A stretch of 17,262 nt of DNA, taken from positions 1 to 17,262 of the forward strand of contig DAIERN010000008.1 in the NCBI GenBank assembly GCA_027346765.1. Direction: 5' to 3'. Position numbers and translations under genes: made by a program. Positions 8,975-15,222 of the stretch are shown piece by piece. Position 1 is the stretch's first letter. The number at the start of each line of letters is the position of its first letter. Source of the stretch: Chloroflexota bacterium (GTDB lineage: Bacteria > Chloroflexota > Limnocylindria > Limnocylindrales > CSP1-4). The notes under the pieces are model-generated. The model was not told where the DNA came from and made no database searches. It saw only the letters and a program-made list of their open reading frames with translations.

Positions 8975-9004
8975 GCGGTCCTTCCCTCTCCTTAACACCG
9001 ACGG

Positions 9005-9010
9005 AGTCTA
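9005..9010 (-). promoter_or_regulatory. Candidate -10 box for the sigma/acc/fab operon
   Basis: TAGACT on the minus strand fits a TAnnnT -10 box. It would start transcription near 8998, leaving a leader of about 24 bases that contains the AAGGAG ribosome site of the sigma gene. No clear -35 box is seen at 16-18 bases. The same hexamer occurs before the AI-2E gene. This is the only gap from which the eleven-gene run is likely to be transcribed. Confidence 0.4.
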
Positions 9011-9063
9011 GCCGTTACACCCAAATTTCCGGCCCTGACCCAAGTGCCCGAATTGGCCGCTTG

Positions 9064-9069
9064 TACCAT
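9064..9069 (+). promoter_or_regulatory. Candidate -10 box for the sulfotransferase gene
   Basis: TACCAT fits the TAnnnT pattern and ends 7 bases before the ATG at 9077, so a transcript from it would be leaderless. No Shine-Dalgarno sequence precedes that ATG, which agrees with leaderless initiation. No -35 box is evident. Confidence 0.35.
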
Positions 9070-9076
9070 CCCGCGA

Positions 9077-9988
9077 ATGCGCCACTACCACGGCTTCATC
9101 GCCGACAGCGACCGCTGGCAGCGCTTCAAGCTGCGCGATGACGACGTGATCATCACGACCCCGTCCAAGAGCGGCACGACCTGGATGCAGACGATCGTCG
9201 GCATGCTGCTGCGCCAGACCACAGATCTGCCGCCGATCGGCACCATCTCGCCCTGGATCGACATGCAGATCCGCCACGAGGCAGAGATATTCGGCCTGCT
9301 CGAGGCGCAGACCACGCGCCGGTTCGTCAAGACCCACACGCCGCTCGACGGCCTGCCGTTCAATCCGCGCAACACCTTCATCGCGGTCATCCGCCATCCG
9401 CTGGACGTCGCGCTCTCAGATCGCGATCACGGCCTGAACATGAAGCGCGAAAACACGACCGCGCTGCGTGAGGCCGTCGCCGGCGAATACGAGCCGCCGC
9501 CCGACTGGGAGGACGCCCCAGAGGAACCGGCGCCGTTCCTGCGCTGGTTCATCGATAACAATCGGCCCGCGACCGGCAGCGGCCCCAACGGACTGGCCGA
9601 CTACTGCGACCAGGTGGGCACCTACTGGGCGGCGCGTGCGCAACCGAACGTGCACCTGTTCCACTACCAGGATATGTGGAACGACCTGGATGCGGAGATG
9701 CGCCGCGTGGCTGCCGCGCTGGGCGTTGCCATCGACGAATCGAGGTGGCCGGCGTACGTGGACGCGGCGACGCTCAATGCGATGCGATCGCGCGCCCTCA
9801 ACGCCGCACCCGACGCGCACCTCGACATCTGGAAGTCGCCCGGCAACTTCTTCCGCTCAGGCGGCACCCGTGAATGGGCGAGCCTGCTGACACCGGCTGA
9901 GATCGCCCATTTCGAAGCGCGGCTGCGCGAGCTGGCCGGTGATTCATATGACTGGATCACTCGCGGAAAGGCCGCGCTGCCCGCCTAG
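9077..9988 (+). CDS. PAPS-dependent sulfotransferase, substrate unknown
   Basis: The 303-residue protein belongs to the Sulfotransfer_1 family, cytosolic enzymes that move a sulfuryl group from PAPS to a hydroxyl or amine. It has the 5'-phosphosulfate loop TPSKSGTTW (28-36, Lys31) and the likely catalytic base His87 in RFVKTHTPLDGLP, much like KTHLPL in animal SULTs. The 3'-phosphate site is RNTFIAVIRHPLDVALS (98-114, Arg106, Ser114). A late FFRSGGTREW block corresponds to the family's R-K-G-x-x-G-x-W. An in-frame GTG at 9044 would add 11 residues. The ATG is preferred because similarity starts there and a -10-like box lies 7 bases upstream. It is divergent from the sigma gene and converges on birA. 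The acceptor cannot be told from sequence. Confidence 0.85.
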   Translation: MRHYHGFIADSDRWQRFKLRDDDVIITTPSKSGTTWMQTIVGMLLRQTTDLPPIGTISPWIDMQIRHEAEIFGLLEAQTTRRFVKTHTPLDGLPFNPRNTFIAVIRHPLDVALSDRDHGLNMKRENTTALREAVAGEYEPPPDWEDAPEEPAPFLRWFIDNNRPATGSGPNGLADYCDQVGTYWAARAQPNVHLFHYQDMWNDLDAEMRRVAAALGVAIDESRWPAYVDAATLNAMRSRALNAAPDAHLDIWKSPGNFFRSGGTREWASLLTPAEIAHFEARLRELAGDSYDWITRGKAALPA

Positions 9989-10764
9989 GTCACGCGGCAG
10001 CGCGTGACCTCGCCGCTGTCGATGACGCGCCGCCCGCCGCCGGCCACGTCGAGCAACAGCGCGCCGCTTTCGGGATCGACGCCGGCACCCGTGCCAAGCA
10101 GCGATTCATCGGCCACGTCGACCACCACCTGGCGGCCCGTTGTGATCTGGGTCACGCTCCAGCCGGCCGCGTCAAAGGAACCGGCGTTGAGCGCTTCGTA
10201 GCGCGGCTCGAGGCGGGCCAGGAAGGCGTCAAGCAGGGCCGCGTGGTCGATCGGCCGGTTGCCTGACAGCTGGCGCAGGCTGGTCATGCTCGCGGCCAGC
10301 AGCCACGGAAAGTCGGCCGCCTTCCAGTTGCCGTTGATGCCGATGCCGACTACGGCCGATTGAATCCGGGTGGAAGTGCTGACCGATTCGCCCAGCACGC
10401 CGGCCACCTTGACGACGCCCCGGTGCTCAACCAGAGCGACCAGGTCATTGGGCCACTTGAGCCAGATAGTGCCGTCGGCCAGGCCGGCCACTTCCTCGGC
10501 CGCGTCGCGCATTGCCATGGCCACGACTGCCGCCAGGCGCCAGCCGTGGCGCGGCGCCAAAAACTTTGGCCGGAAGCCGGCTGAGACGAGCAGCGCAGAT
10601 CCCGGCGCCGCCATCCACTCGCGACCCAGGCGGCCGCGCCCGGCGCTCTGGTGATCGGCGACCGCGACGCAGACCTCCGGCTCGCCGGCGTCGAGCCACT
10701 CGCGGACCACGCGCTGGGTGGAGTCGATGGTGCGGAAATGCTCGAGCCGCGCGGGGAAGGCCAT
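9985..10764 (-). CDS. birA: Biotin--[acetyl-CoA carboxylase] ligase (BirA, short form)
   Basis: This enzyme activates biotin with ATP and attaches it to the lysine of AccB. The 259-residue protein is the short (group I) form with no N-terminal DNA-binding domain. It has STQ (15-17) in the substrate-binding strand, the biotinyl-AMP loop GRGRLG (42-47), KWPND (103-107) and KVAGVLGE with Lys119. A C-terminal SH3-like domain ends the protein. Its ATG shares one base with the thrB stop (TGATG). Its stop overlaps the convergent sulfotransferase stop in CTAG (9985-9988). AccB of the neighbouring operon is the obvious substrate; the pseudo-carrier at 5565-6035 is not, lacking the lysine. Without a repressor domain it should not regulate biotin genes. 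Confidence 0.93.
   Translation of the reverse strand: MAFPARLEHFRTIDSTQRVVREWLDAGEPEVCVAVADHQSAGRGRLGREWMAAPGSALLVSAGFRPKFLAPRHGWRLAAVVAMAMRDAAEEVAGLADGTIWLKWPNDLVALVEHRGVVKVAGVLGESVSTSTRIQSAVVGIGINGNWKAADFPWLLAASMTSLRQLSGNRPIDHAALLDAFLARLEPRYEALNAGSFDAAGWSVTQITTGRQVVVDVADESLLGTGAGVDPESGALLLDVAGGGRRVIDSGEVTRCRVT
9987..10010. terminator. Hairpin between convergent genes, likely bidirectional terminator
   Basis: AGGTCACGC (9987-9995) pairs perfectly with GCGTGACCT (10002-10010) around the 6-base loop GGCAGC, a 9-bp GC-rich stem. It starts inside the sulfotransferase stop codon and lies in the last codons of birA, so it could end transcripts from both sides. No T-tract follows on either strand, so it is not a classic intrinsic terminator. 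Confidence 0.45.
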
Positions 10765-11696
10765 CAGCTTCTAGCGACCACGCCGGCGCCGGCGGCGGTG
10801 GGCCGGACGACCGAGGCGCGACCTTCGACGCCGGCGCCGTTGGCAGCGGCCTCGAGTGCGGCAGCGACGCGCGCGGCGGTGTCCGCGTCACCGCACAGCG
10901 CGATGACGCTCGATCCGGCGCCCGACAGCGACGCGCCCAGCGCGCCGGCGTGCATGGCCGCGGCGACGAGATCGGGCAGTGCCTGGAAATGCTCGGCGCG
11001 ATATGGCTCGTGCAGGCGGTCGTCGGCCATCGCCGAGAGAAGCTCCGGGCGGTTCGCGGTGAGCGCGGCCACGACCAATGCGGCACGGCCGACGTTGTGC
11101 GCGGCATCGGCGTGCGCGACCTGCGCGGGCAGCGCGGCGCGCATCTCAGCCGTGCGCAGGGCCAATGCCGGGATGAAGACCGCGGCGACCAGATCATCAA
11201 GGGGCTCGAAGTGCGCCGCGCGCGGTCCCCGCTCGCCGTCGCGAGCGACGATCACGAAGCCGCCCAGCAGCGCCGCGGCGACGTTGTCCGGATGGCCGTC
11301 GACCTCGGTCGCGATGGACAGCAGCCGCTCGAATCCCAGCTCGGTCGCGGCCATCGCCTCGGCCGCACGCAGCCCGGCGACGACCGCCGCGGCCGACGAG
11401 CCCAGGCCGCGCGCCAGCGGGATCTCGTTGCGCATCTCGATCCGCATCACCGGCGGCTCCAGGCCCACGACCTGCAGGCCGCGCTCGAGTCCGATCAGGA
11501 AGCGATTGCCCGCGTCCATGCCGATCTCGTCGGCGCCCTCGCCCTCCACGACGAGCTGCTCGCTACCGGAGTCGAGCGGCGTCACGGTCACGTGGAGGTG
11601 CAGGTCGAGCGCCAGGGCAAGCGCGTCGAAGCCGGGCCCCAGGTTGGCCGATGACGCCGGCGCCTCCACCGTCACACTGCCGCGCTGCAGGCTCAT
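10764..11696 (-). CDS. thrB: Homoserine kinase (ThrB)
   Basis: ThrB phosphorylates homoserine to O-phosphohomoserine, the substrate of threonine synthase, using ATP in the cytoplasm. The 310-residue protein is a GHMP kinase. It has the N-terminal PASSANLGPGFD block (13-24) and the ATP-binding motif PLARGLGSSAAA (93-104). The late GALGASLSGAGSSVIAL stretch is the third GHMP motif. Length is normal. The ATG lies 7 bases after the thrC stop and no strong ribosome site is seen, so coupling to thrC is likely. The thrC-thrB order is found in many bacteria; the fusion with birA by a one-base overlap is less usual. Confidence 0.94.
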   Translation of the reverse strand: MSLQRGSVTVEAPASSANLGPGFDALALALDLHLHVTVTPLDSGSEQLVVEGEGADEIGMDAGNRFLIGLERGLQVVGLEPPVMRIEMRNEIPLARGLGSSAAAVVAGLRAAEAMAATELGFERLLSIATEVDGHPDNVAAALLGGFVIVARDGERGPRAAHFEPLDDLVAAVFIPALALRTAEMRAALPAQVAHADAAHNVGRAALVVAALTANRPELLSAMADDRLHEPYRAEHFQALPDLVAAAMHAGALGASLSGAGSSVIALCGDADTAARVAAALEAAANGAGVEGRASVVRPTAAGAGVVARS

Positions 11697-11703
11697 GGAC
11701 GGG

Positions 11704-12822
11704 TCACCAATCGAGCACCTCGCGGATGGCGCCGGCGTCCGCCGCGGCGGTCAGCGTGGGTGCGACGCTCCGGCTGGCGGTGTCGGGATCCTTAAGGCCG
11801 TGACCGGTCAGCACGCACACGATGGTCGCACCCGGATCGATGCGCAATTCGGCAGCAAGCTTGCGAACGCCTGCCAATGACGCGGCAGATGCGGGCTCGC
11901 AGAAGATGCCCTCGAGCCGCGCCAGGTCGCGGTAGGCGGCCAGGATCTCGTCATCAGTCACCGCCTCGATCGCGCCGCCCGACTCATCGCGCGCGCGGAT
12001 CGCCTTGTCGGCGGACGCGGGATGGCCGATGCGAATCGCCGTCGCGACGGTATGCGGATCGCCCACCGGCGCGCCCAGCACCAGCGGTGCGGCGCCGGCC
12101 GCCTGGAAGCCCAGCATGACCGGCCGGGTCTCGACCAGGCCACCGTCGCGGTAGTCGGTGAAGCCCTGCCAGTAGGCGGAGATGTTGCCCGCGTTGCCGA
12201 CCGGTATGGCCAGGTAGTCGGGTGCCCCGCCCAGGTCCTCGCACACTTCGTACGCAGCCGTTTTCTGGCCGGCGAGCCGGTGGGGATTGACCGAGTTGAC
12301 CAGGGTGACGCTGCGGTCCGAGCCACGGGCATCGTCGACGAGATAGCGCACCGCCTGGAGCGCCGCGTCGAAGTTGCCGTCGACACCGACCACGCGGGCG
12401 CCGGCCATCTGCGCCTGGAGCAGCTTGCCGGTGGCAATCTGGCCCTGCGGGATGACCACGATCACCTCGAGCCCCGTCGCGGCGCCGTAGGCCGCGGCGC
12501 TCGCGGCGGTGTTGCCGGTCGAGGCACAGACGATCGCCCGCGCGCCATCCTCGAGTGCCTTGGCCACGGCAACGACCATGCCGCGATCCTTGAAGGAGCC
12601 GGTGGGATTCACGCCCTCGACCTTGAGGTAAAGCAGCGGCAAGCCCAGCAGCCGGCCCAGGTTGCGTGCGTGGACGAGCGGCGTGAAGCCTTCGCCCAAC
12701 GACAGGTTGGGCGTGGCCGGGGTGAGCGGCAGGTACGGCGCGTAGCGCTCCAACAGCCGCGGCCGCGCATCGGCGGTCGTGCGCTGCGCGCGGAGCTGGC
12801 GCAGGACATCGCTCATTCGCAT
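11704..12822 (-). CDS. thrC: Threonine synthase (ThrC)
   Basis: ThrC converts O-phosphohomoserine and water to threonine and phosphate with pyridoxal phosphate. The 372-residue protein is of the short bacterial type: LSLGEGFTPLV (40-50), the PLP-binding Lys78 in NPTGSFKDRGM, ASTGNTAASAAAYGA for phosphate binding, then the conserved VNSVNPHRLAGQKT and IPVGNAGN stretches. It is slightly longer than typical at the N-terminus. The ATG at 12822 has AGG 8 bases upstream; an ATG at 12816 (MSDVL) is an equal alternative. The gene lies 81 bases after trpS and is followed by thrB, so the two enzymes catalyse consecutive steps. Confidence 0.94.
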   Translation of the reverse strand: MRMSDVLRQLRAQRTTADARPRLLERYAPYLPLTPATPNLSLGEGFTPLVHARNLGRLLGLPLLYLKVEGVNPTGSFKDRGMVVAVAKALEDGARAIVCASTGNTAASAAAYGAATGLEVIVVIPQGQIATGKLLQAQMAGARVVGVDGNFDAALQAVRYLVDDARGSDRSVTLVNSVNPHRLAGQKTAAYEVCEDLGGAPDYLAIPVGNAGNISAYWQGFTDYRDGGLVETRPVMLGFQAAGAAPLVLGAPVGDPHTVATAIRIGHPASADKAIRARDESGGAIEAVTDDEILAAYRDLARLEGIFCEPASAASLAGVRKLAAELRIDPGATIVCVLTGHGLKDPDTASRSVAPTLTAAADAGAIREVLDW

Positions 12823-12878
12823 TGCATCTACCTGGCTAGCTCCGCAGGTACGGTGCGGCTTCCTGCTGCGCGTCGGCT

Positions 12879-12890
12879 CGGGACGTCCCG
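12879..12890. repeat. 12-bp perfect palindrome in the trpS-thrC gap
   Basis: CGGGACGTCCCG is self-complementary over 12 bases. The adjacent CCGCAAATGCGG (12888-12899) is a second, imperfect dyad. The pair lies between the trpS stop and the thrC start, where an operator or a weak terminator would be expected. In sequence of this GC content a 12-bp palindrome can arise by chance, so function is uncertain. The rest of this 81-base gap shows no clear promoter. Confidence 0.25.
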
Positions 12891-12903
12891 CAAATGCGGT
12901 TCG

Positions 12904-13908
12904 TCACGGCCTCCTGGCGACGAAACCCATCCGCTCGTACATACGGGCAAGGGTCGGTGCGGCGGCGGCCGCGGCTTTTTCCGCGCCCCGCGCGAGCATC
13001 CGGCGCAGCTCCGTGTCGTCCGAGCGCAGCTCGCGATAGCGCGCCTGGAAAGGCGCGAGCATCTGGACCACGGCCTCGCCAACGTCGACCTTGAACTGGC
13101 CATAGCCCTGGCCCGCATAGCGCGCCTCAATCTGTTTGATCGATTCGCCGGTGGCGACCGACATGATCTCGATCAGGTTGGATACGCCCGGCTTGGTCTT
13201 GACGTCGTGGACGACCTCGCGGCCCGAATCCGTAATAGCCGTCTTGAACTTGCGCCGAATGTCGTCCGGCGAATCCACGAGGCGCACGACGCCCGCCGGC
13301 GCGCCGCGTGTCGTCGACATCAGCCGATCGGGTTCCTGCAGGTTCTTTACCCGGGCGCCCGCGGCCGGATAGACGCCGCGCGGCACGGTGAACGTGGCGC
13401 CGAAACGCTGGTTGAAGCGCTCGGCCACGTTGCGCGCCAGCTCCAGGTGCTGGCGCTGATCGTCGCCGATGGGCACGGTGTCGGCCTGGTACAGCAGGAT
13501 GTCGCCGGCCATCAGCACGGGGTAGGTGAAGAGTCCGGCGCTGACGAAGTCCTGGCCCTCAGACTTCTCCTTGAACTGGGTCATGCGGCGCAGCTCGCCA
13601 AACGAGGTTACGGCGCCCAGCAGCCACGCGGCCTCCGCGTGGGCGGTCACGTGGCTCTGCGCGAATACCGTCGAGCGGTCCGGGTCGAGCCCGGTCGCGA
13701 ACAGCCAGGCGGCCACGGACAGCGTCGATTCGCGCAGCACTTCAGGCTCGAACGGCGTGGTGATCGAGTGCAGGTCGACGACGCAGAAGAACGCCTCGCC
13801 GCCGACGCGCGTGGCCTCTTCCTGGGTCGTGACGTATTGCCGAAAGCCGCCGCTGTAGTTGCCGAGAGTCTTGTCGCCTGAGGCGCGAATACCGGAGAAG
13901 ACACGCAT
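12904..13908 (-). CDS. trpS: Tryptophanyl-tRNA synthetase (TrpS)
   Basis: TrpS attaches tryptophan to its tRNA. The 334-residue class I synthetase begins MRVFSGIRASGDKTLGNYSGG. TLGN (14-17) stands for the HIGH signature; a Thr in the first place is known in bacterial TrpRS such as that of Geobacillus. Conserved blocks follow: FCVVDLHSIT (41-50), TYPVLMAGDILLYQAD (128-143, tryptophan site) and VPIGDDQRQHLELAR (145-159). The KMSKS loop reads LMSTT (196-200), with neither lysine. The frame is open for 23 codons upstream, but family similarity begins at the ATG at 13908. No Shine-Dalgarno is visible; a -10-like GACAAT lies 9 bases before the ATG. Confidence 0.92.
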   Translation of the reverse strand: MRVFSGIRASGDKTLGNYSGGFRQYVTTQEEATRVGGEAFFCVVDLHSITTPFEPEVLRESTLSVAAWLFATGLDPDRSTVFAQSHVTAHAEAAWLLGAVTSFGELRRMTQFKEKSEGQDFVSAGLFTYPVLMAGDILLYQADTVPIGDDQRQHLELARNVAERFNQRFGATFTVPRGVYPAAGARVKNLQEPDRLMSTTRGAPAGVVRLVDSPDDIRRKFKTAITDSGREVVHDVKTKPGVSNLIEIMSVATGESIKQIEARYAGQGYGQFKVDVGEAVVQMLAPFQARYRELRSDDTELRRMLARGAEKAAAAAAPTLARMYERMGFVARRP

Positions 13909-13917
13909 GACGCACTG

Positions 13918-13923
13918 ATTGTC
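13918..13923 (-). promoter_or_regulatory. Weak candidate -10 box for trpS
   Basis: GACAAT on the minus strand ends 9 bases before the trpS ATG, the same distance as TAGACT before the AI-2E gene. No -35 box fits. A 5-bp hairpin (GGCGG with CCGCC, 13933-13949) lies upstream, without a T-tract, so the end of the lipoprotein transcript is unclear. Confidence 0.25.
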
Positions 13924-13979
13924 CCGCAACGGGGCGGACGGCACCCGCCTATCCGGCAGAGTTGAACTTCGCGCCACCC

Positions 13980-14507
13980 TCAGGTTGAGCCGCAGGTCAG
14001 CGACCAGAACCCGCTGCCCAGGGTGCTCGTCCAGGCAACCGCGACCGACACGCTCACCGCAGCGTCTTCCTTCAGCTCGATCCGGCCGGTGCAGCTCGCC
14101 CCGCCGGCGTTGTTCGCCTGGGCGATAGCCGTATTGATCTGGGCGAGGTACGAGAAGAACAGCACCTTCTCGTCGTTCGAGGCTGTGCCATCGATCACCT
14201 TCGTCACGTTCTGCTTGAGCGTCTGGAGGTTGGCGCGATAGGTCTGGGCATCGATCGCGGACATGATCACAACGACCTGGTAGTCGCCACCCACCTCAGT
14301 CGTGGCCTCCGCGCTGCGCCCGGGACCCAGCGTCGGGTACGACTTGACGTCGTCGCCCAGGATGGCGATGACCGCCGTCTCGGTCGTGCTCGTGTTGGTC
14401 ACCGTGATCTTGCCCGGCGAGTTGAAGGCGAAGCCCTCGCAGGCCGCTGCCGCGACGACGACGGCCGCCAGGCCGGCGATTGCGATTCCCCTGCCAACCG
14501 GGTTCAT
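13980..14507 (-). CDS. Unknown lipoprotein, second of a pair
   Basis: I do not recognise the family. The 175-residue protein has a lipoprotein signal peptide: MNPVGRG, a hydrophobic run (8-22) and a VVVAAAAC lipobox with Cys23 as the predicted acylated residue. The mature part starts EGFAFNSPGKITVTNTSTTE and reads as a mostly beta, surface-exposed domain, with a more helical stretch around YRANLQTLKQNVTKVID. Two cysteines remain (SCTGR and near the C-terminus, LTCGS) and could form a disulfide outside the cell. The ATG overlaps the stop of the preceding lipoprotein gene by 4 bases, which sets the start; the longer upstream frame is only overlap. The two proteins probably act together on the cell surface, role unknown. 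Confidence 0.72.
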   Translation of the reverse strand: MNPVGRGIAIAGLAAVVVAAAACEGFAFNSPGKITVTNTSTTETAVIAILGDDVKSYPTLGPGRSAEATTEVGGDYQVVVIMSAIDAQTYRANLQTLKQNVTKVIDGTASNDEKVLFFSYLAQINTAIAQANNAGGASCTGRIELKEDAAVSVSVAVAWTSTLGSGFWSLTCGST

Positions 14508-15100
14508 TGCGATGCCGCCGACTGGCACAGCGACGAGGTGCCCACGACCATCTCGCTGATGTCGACAGGCTGTACCTGGTTGACCGTCACCGCCACCCCG
14601 CCGGCGACCGCGACGAAGTCGACCTCGCTGCCGGTCGCGACGTTCATCGTGCACGTGGCGAGGGCGGCGACATTCGCATCGTCAAAGCTGAAGTCGAACC
14701 GGATCAGCAGCGGGATCGCCGCCTGGCGAGTGAACTGCTCTGGCTCCACGTCGAAGCTGCCCAAGGCGAACTCGTCGCCTGTGTCGGGATCGATGCCGGT
14801 GGCGGTCACGAAGAGCGTCGAGTCGCCCAGGTTGTAGAGCGTCACCCCGGCGCTCAGGAACGGCCGCAGGTCCACGGGCGTGGGCAGCGGTGTCTGGCCG
14901 GGCGCCAGGGTGGGCGTCGGGGCGGGCGTGGGTGCGTCAGTCGCCGGGAGGGTTGGCGGAGGCGTGGGCGCGAGGGTTGGCGGAAGGGTCGGGGCGGGCG
15001 TGAATGGTTCGGTCGGAAGCTGCGTGGGCTGGACGACGCTGATGCAGGCAGCCACAACGAGCACGGTCAGCCCCAGCGCCAGGACCCCTCTTGCGCGCAT
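14504..15100 (-). CDS. Unknown lipoprotein with Pro/Thr-rich stalk, first of a pair
   Basis: I do not recognise the family. The 198-residue protein begins MRARGVLALGLTVLVVAAC, a clear lipoprotein signal with Cys19 in VVAAC. A Pro/Thr/Ala-rich low-complexity stalk follows (about 25-75, repeats such as TLPPT, TLAPT and TPAPT). It would hold a folded C-terminal domain (about 77-198) away from the membrane. That domain looks beta-rich and includes FLSAGVTLYNLGDSTLF and DFVAVAGGVAVTVNQ. Two cysteines (CTMNV and SSLCQS) may pair. The gene follows a good sigma-70-like promoter, has GAGG 3 bases before the ATG, and overlaps the next lipoprotein gene by 4 bases. Stalked lipoproteins of this kind are common on single-membrane cell surfaces. 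Confidence 0.75.
   Translation of the reverse strand: MRARGVLALGLTVLVVAACISVVQPTQLPTEPFTPAPTLPPTLAPTPPPTLPATDAPTPAPTPTLAPGQTPLPTPVDLRPFLSAGVTLYNLGDSTLFVTATGIDPDTGDEFALGSFDVEPEQFTRQAAIPLLIRFDFSFDDANVAALATCTMNVATGSEVDFVAVAGGVAVTVNQVQPVDISEMVVGTSSLCQSAASQ
14948..14984. repeat. Short direct repeat inside the Pro/Thr stalk coding region
   Basis: The 13-mer GAGGGTTGGCGGA occurs at 14948-14960 and again at 14972-14984, a 24-base period in frame with the stalk of the lipoprotein gene. Related degenerate copies flank it. Such repeats allow slippage changes in stalk length by whole codons. Confidence 0.5.
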
Positions 15101-15128
15101 CCGCCTCTACCCCGCAGCAGGTGCGCTG

Positions 15129-15157
15129 ACGTTAGGCGCGACCGCGGACCGAGTCAA
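15129..15157 (-). promoter_or_regulatory. Sigma-70-type promoter of the lipoprotein pair
   Basis: On the minus strand TTGACT (15157-15152) is followed after exactly 17 bases by TAACGT (15134-15129), a strong match to -35/-10 consensus in GC-rich DNA. Transcription would start near 15122, giving a leader of about 20 bases with GAGG before the ATG at 15100. It is the best promoter in the window. Confidence 0.65.
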
Positions 15158-15207
15158 TACGGGTCGCCCTGCGCGCTGCGGACGAAATCCGGCCAATTCC
15201 GCGGGAC

Positions 15208-15213
15208 TAGACT
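15208..15213 (+). promoter_or_regulatory. Candidate -10 box for the AI-2E/surE pair
   Basis: TAGACT lies 9 bases before the ATG at 15223, so the transcript would have almost no leader. No Shine-Dalgarno precedes the ATG. No -35 box fits. The same hexamer stands before the sigma-factor gene on the other strand. Confidence 0.35.
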
Positions 15214-15222
15214 CACAACCCG

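Noticed and set aside
10512..11880. Long plus-strand open frames opposite birA, thrB and thrC
   Set aside because: Their proteins have no recognisable motif and consist of Ala/Arg/Ser-rich shadow sequence; the minus-strand genes are certain.
12022..13881. A 619-codon open frame on the plus strand
   Set aside because: It runs antisense to thrC and trpS, which have clear family motifs and fitting starts. Its protein is low-complexity Arg/Gly/Ala sequence typical of GC-rich antisense frames.
13933..13949. GGCGG/CCGCC hairpin upstream of trpS as a terminator
   Set aside because: The stem is only 5 bp with a 7-base loop and has no T-tract on either strand.
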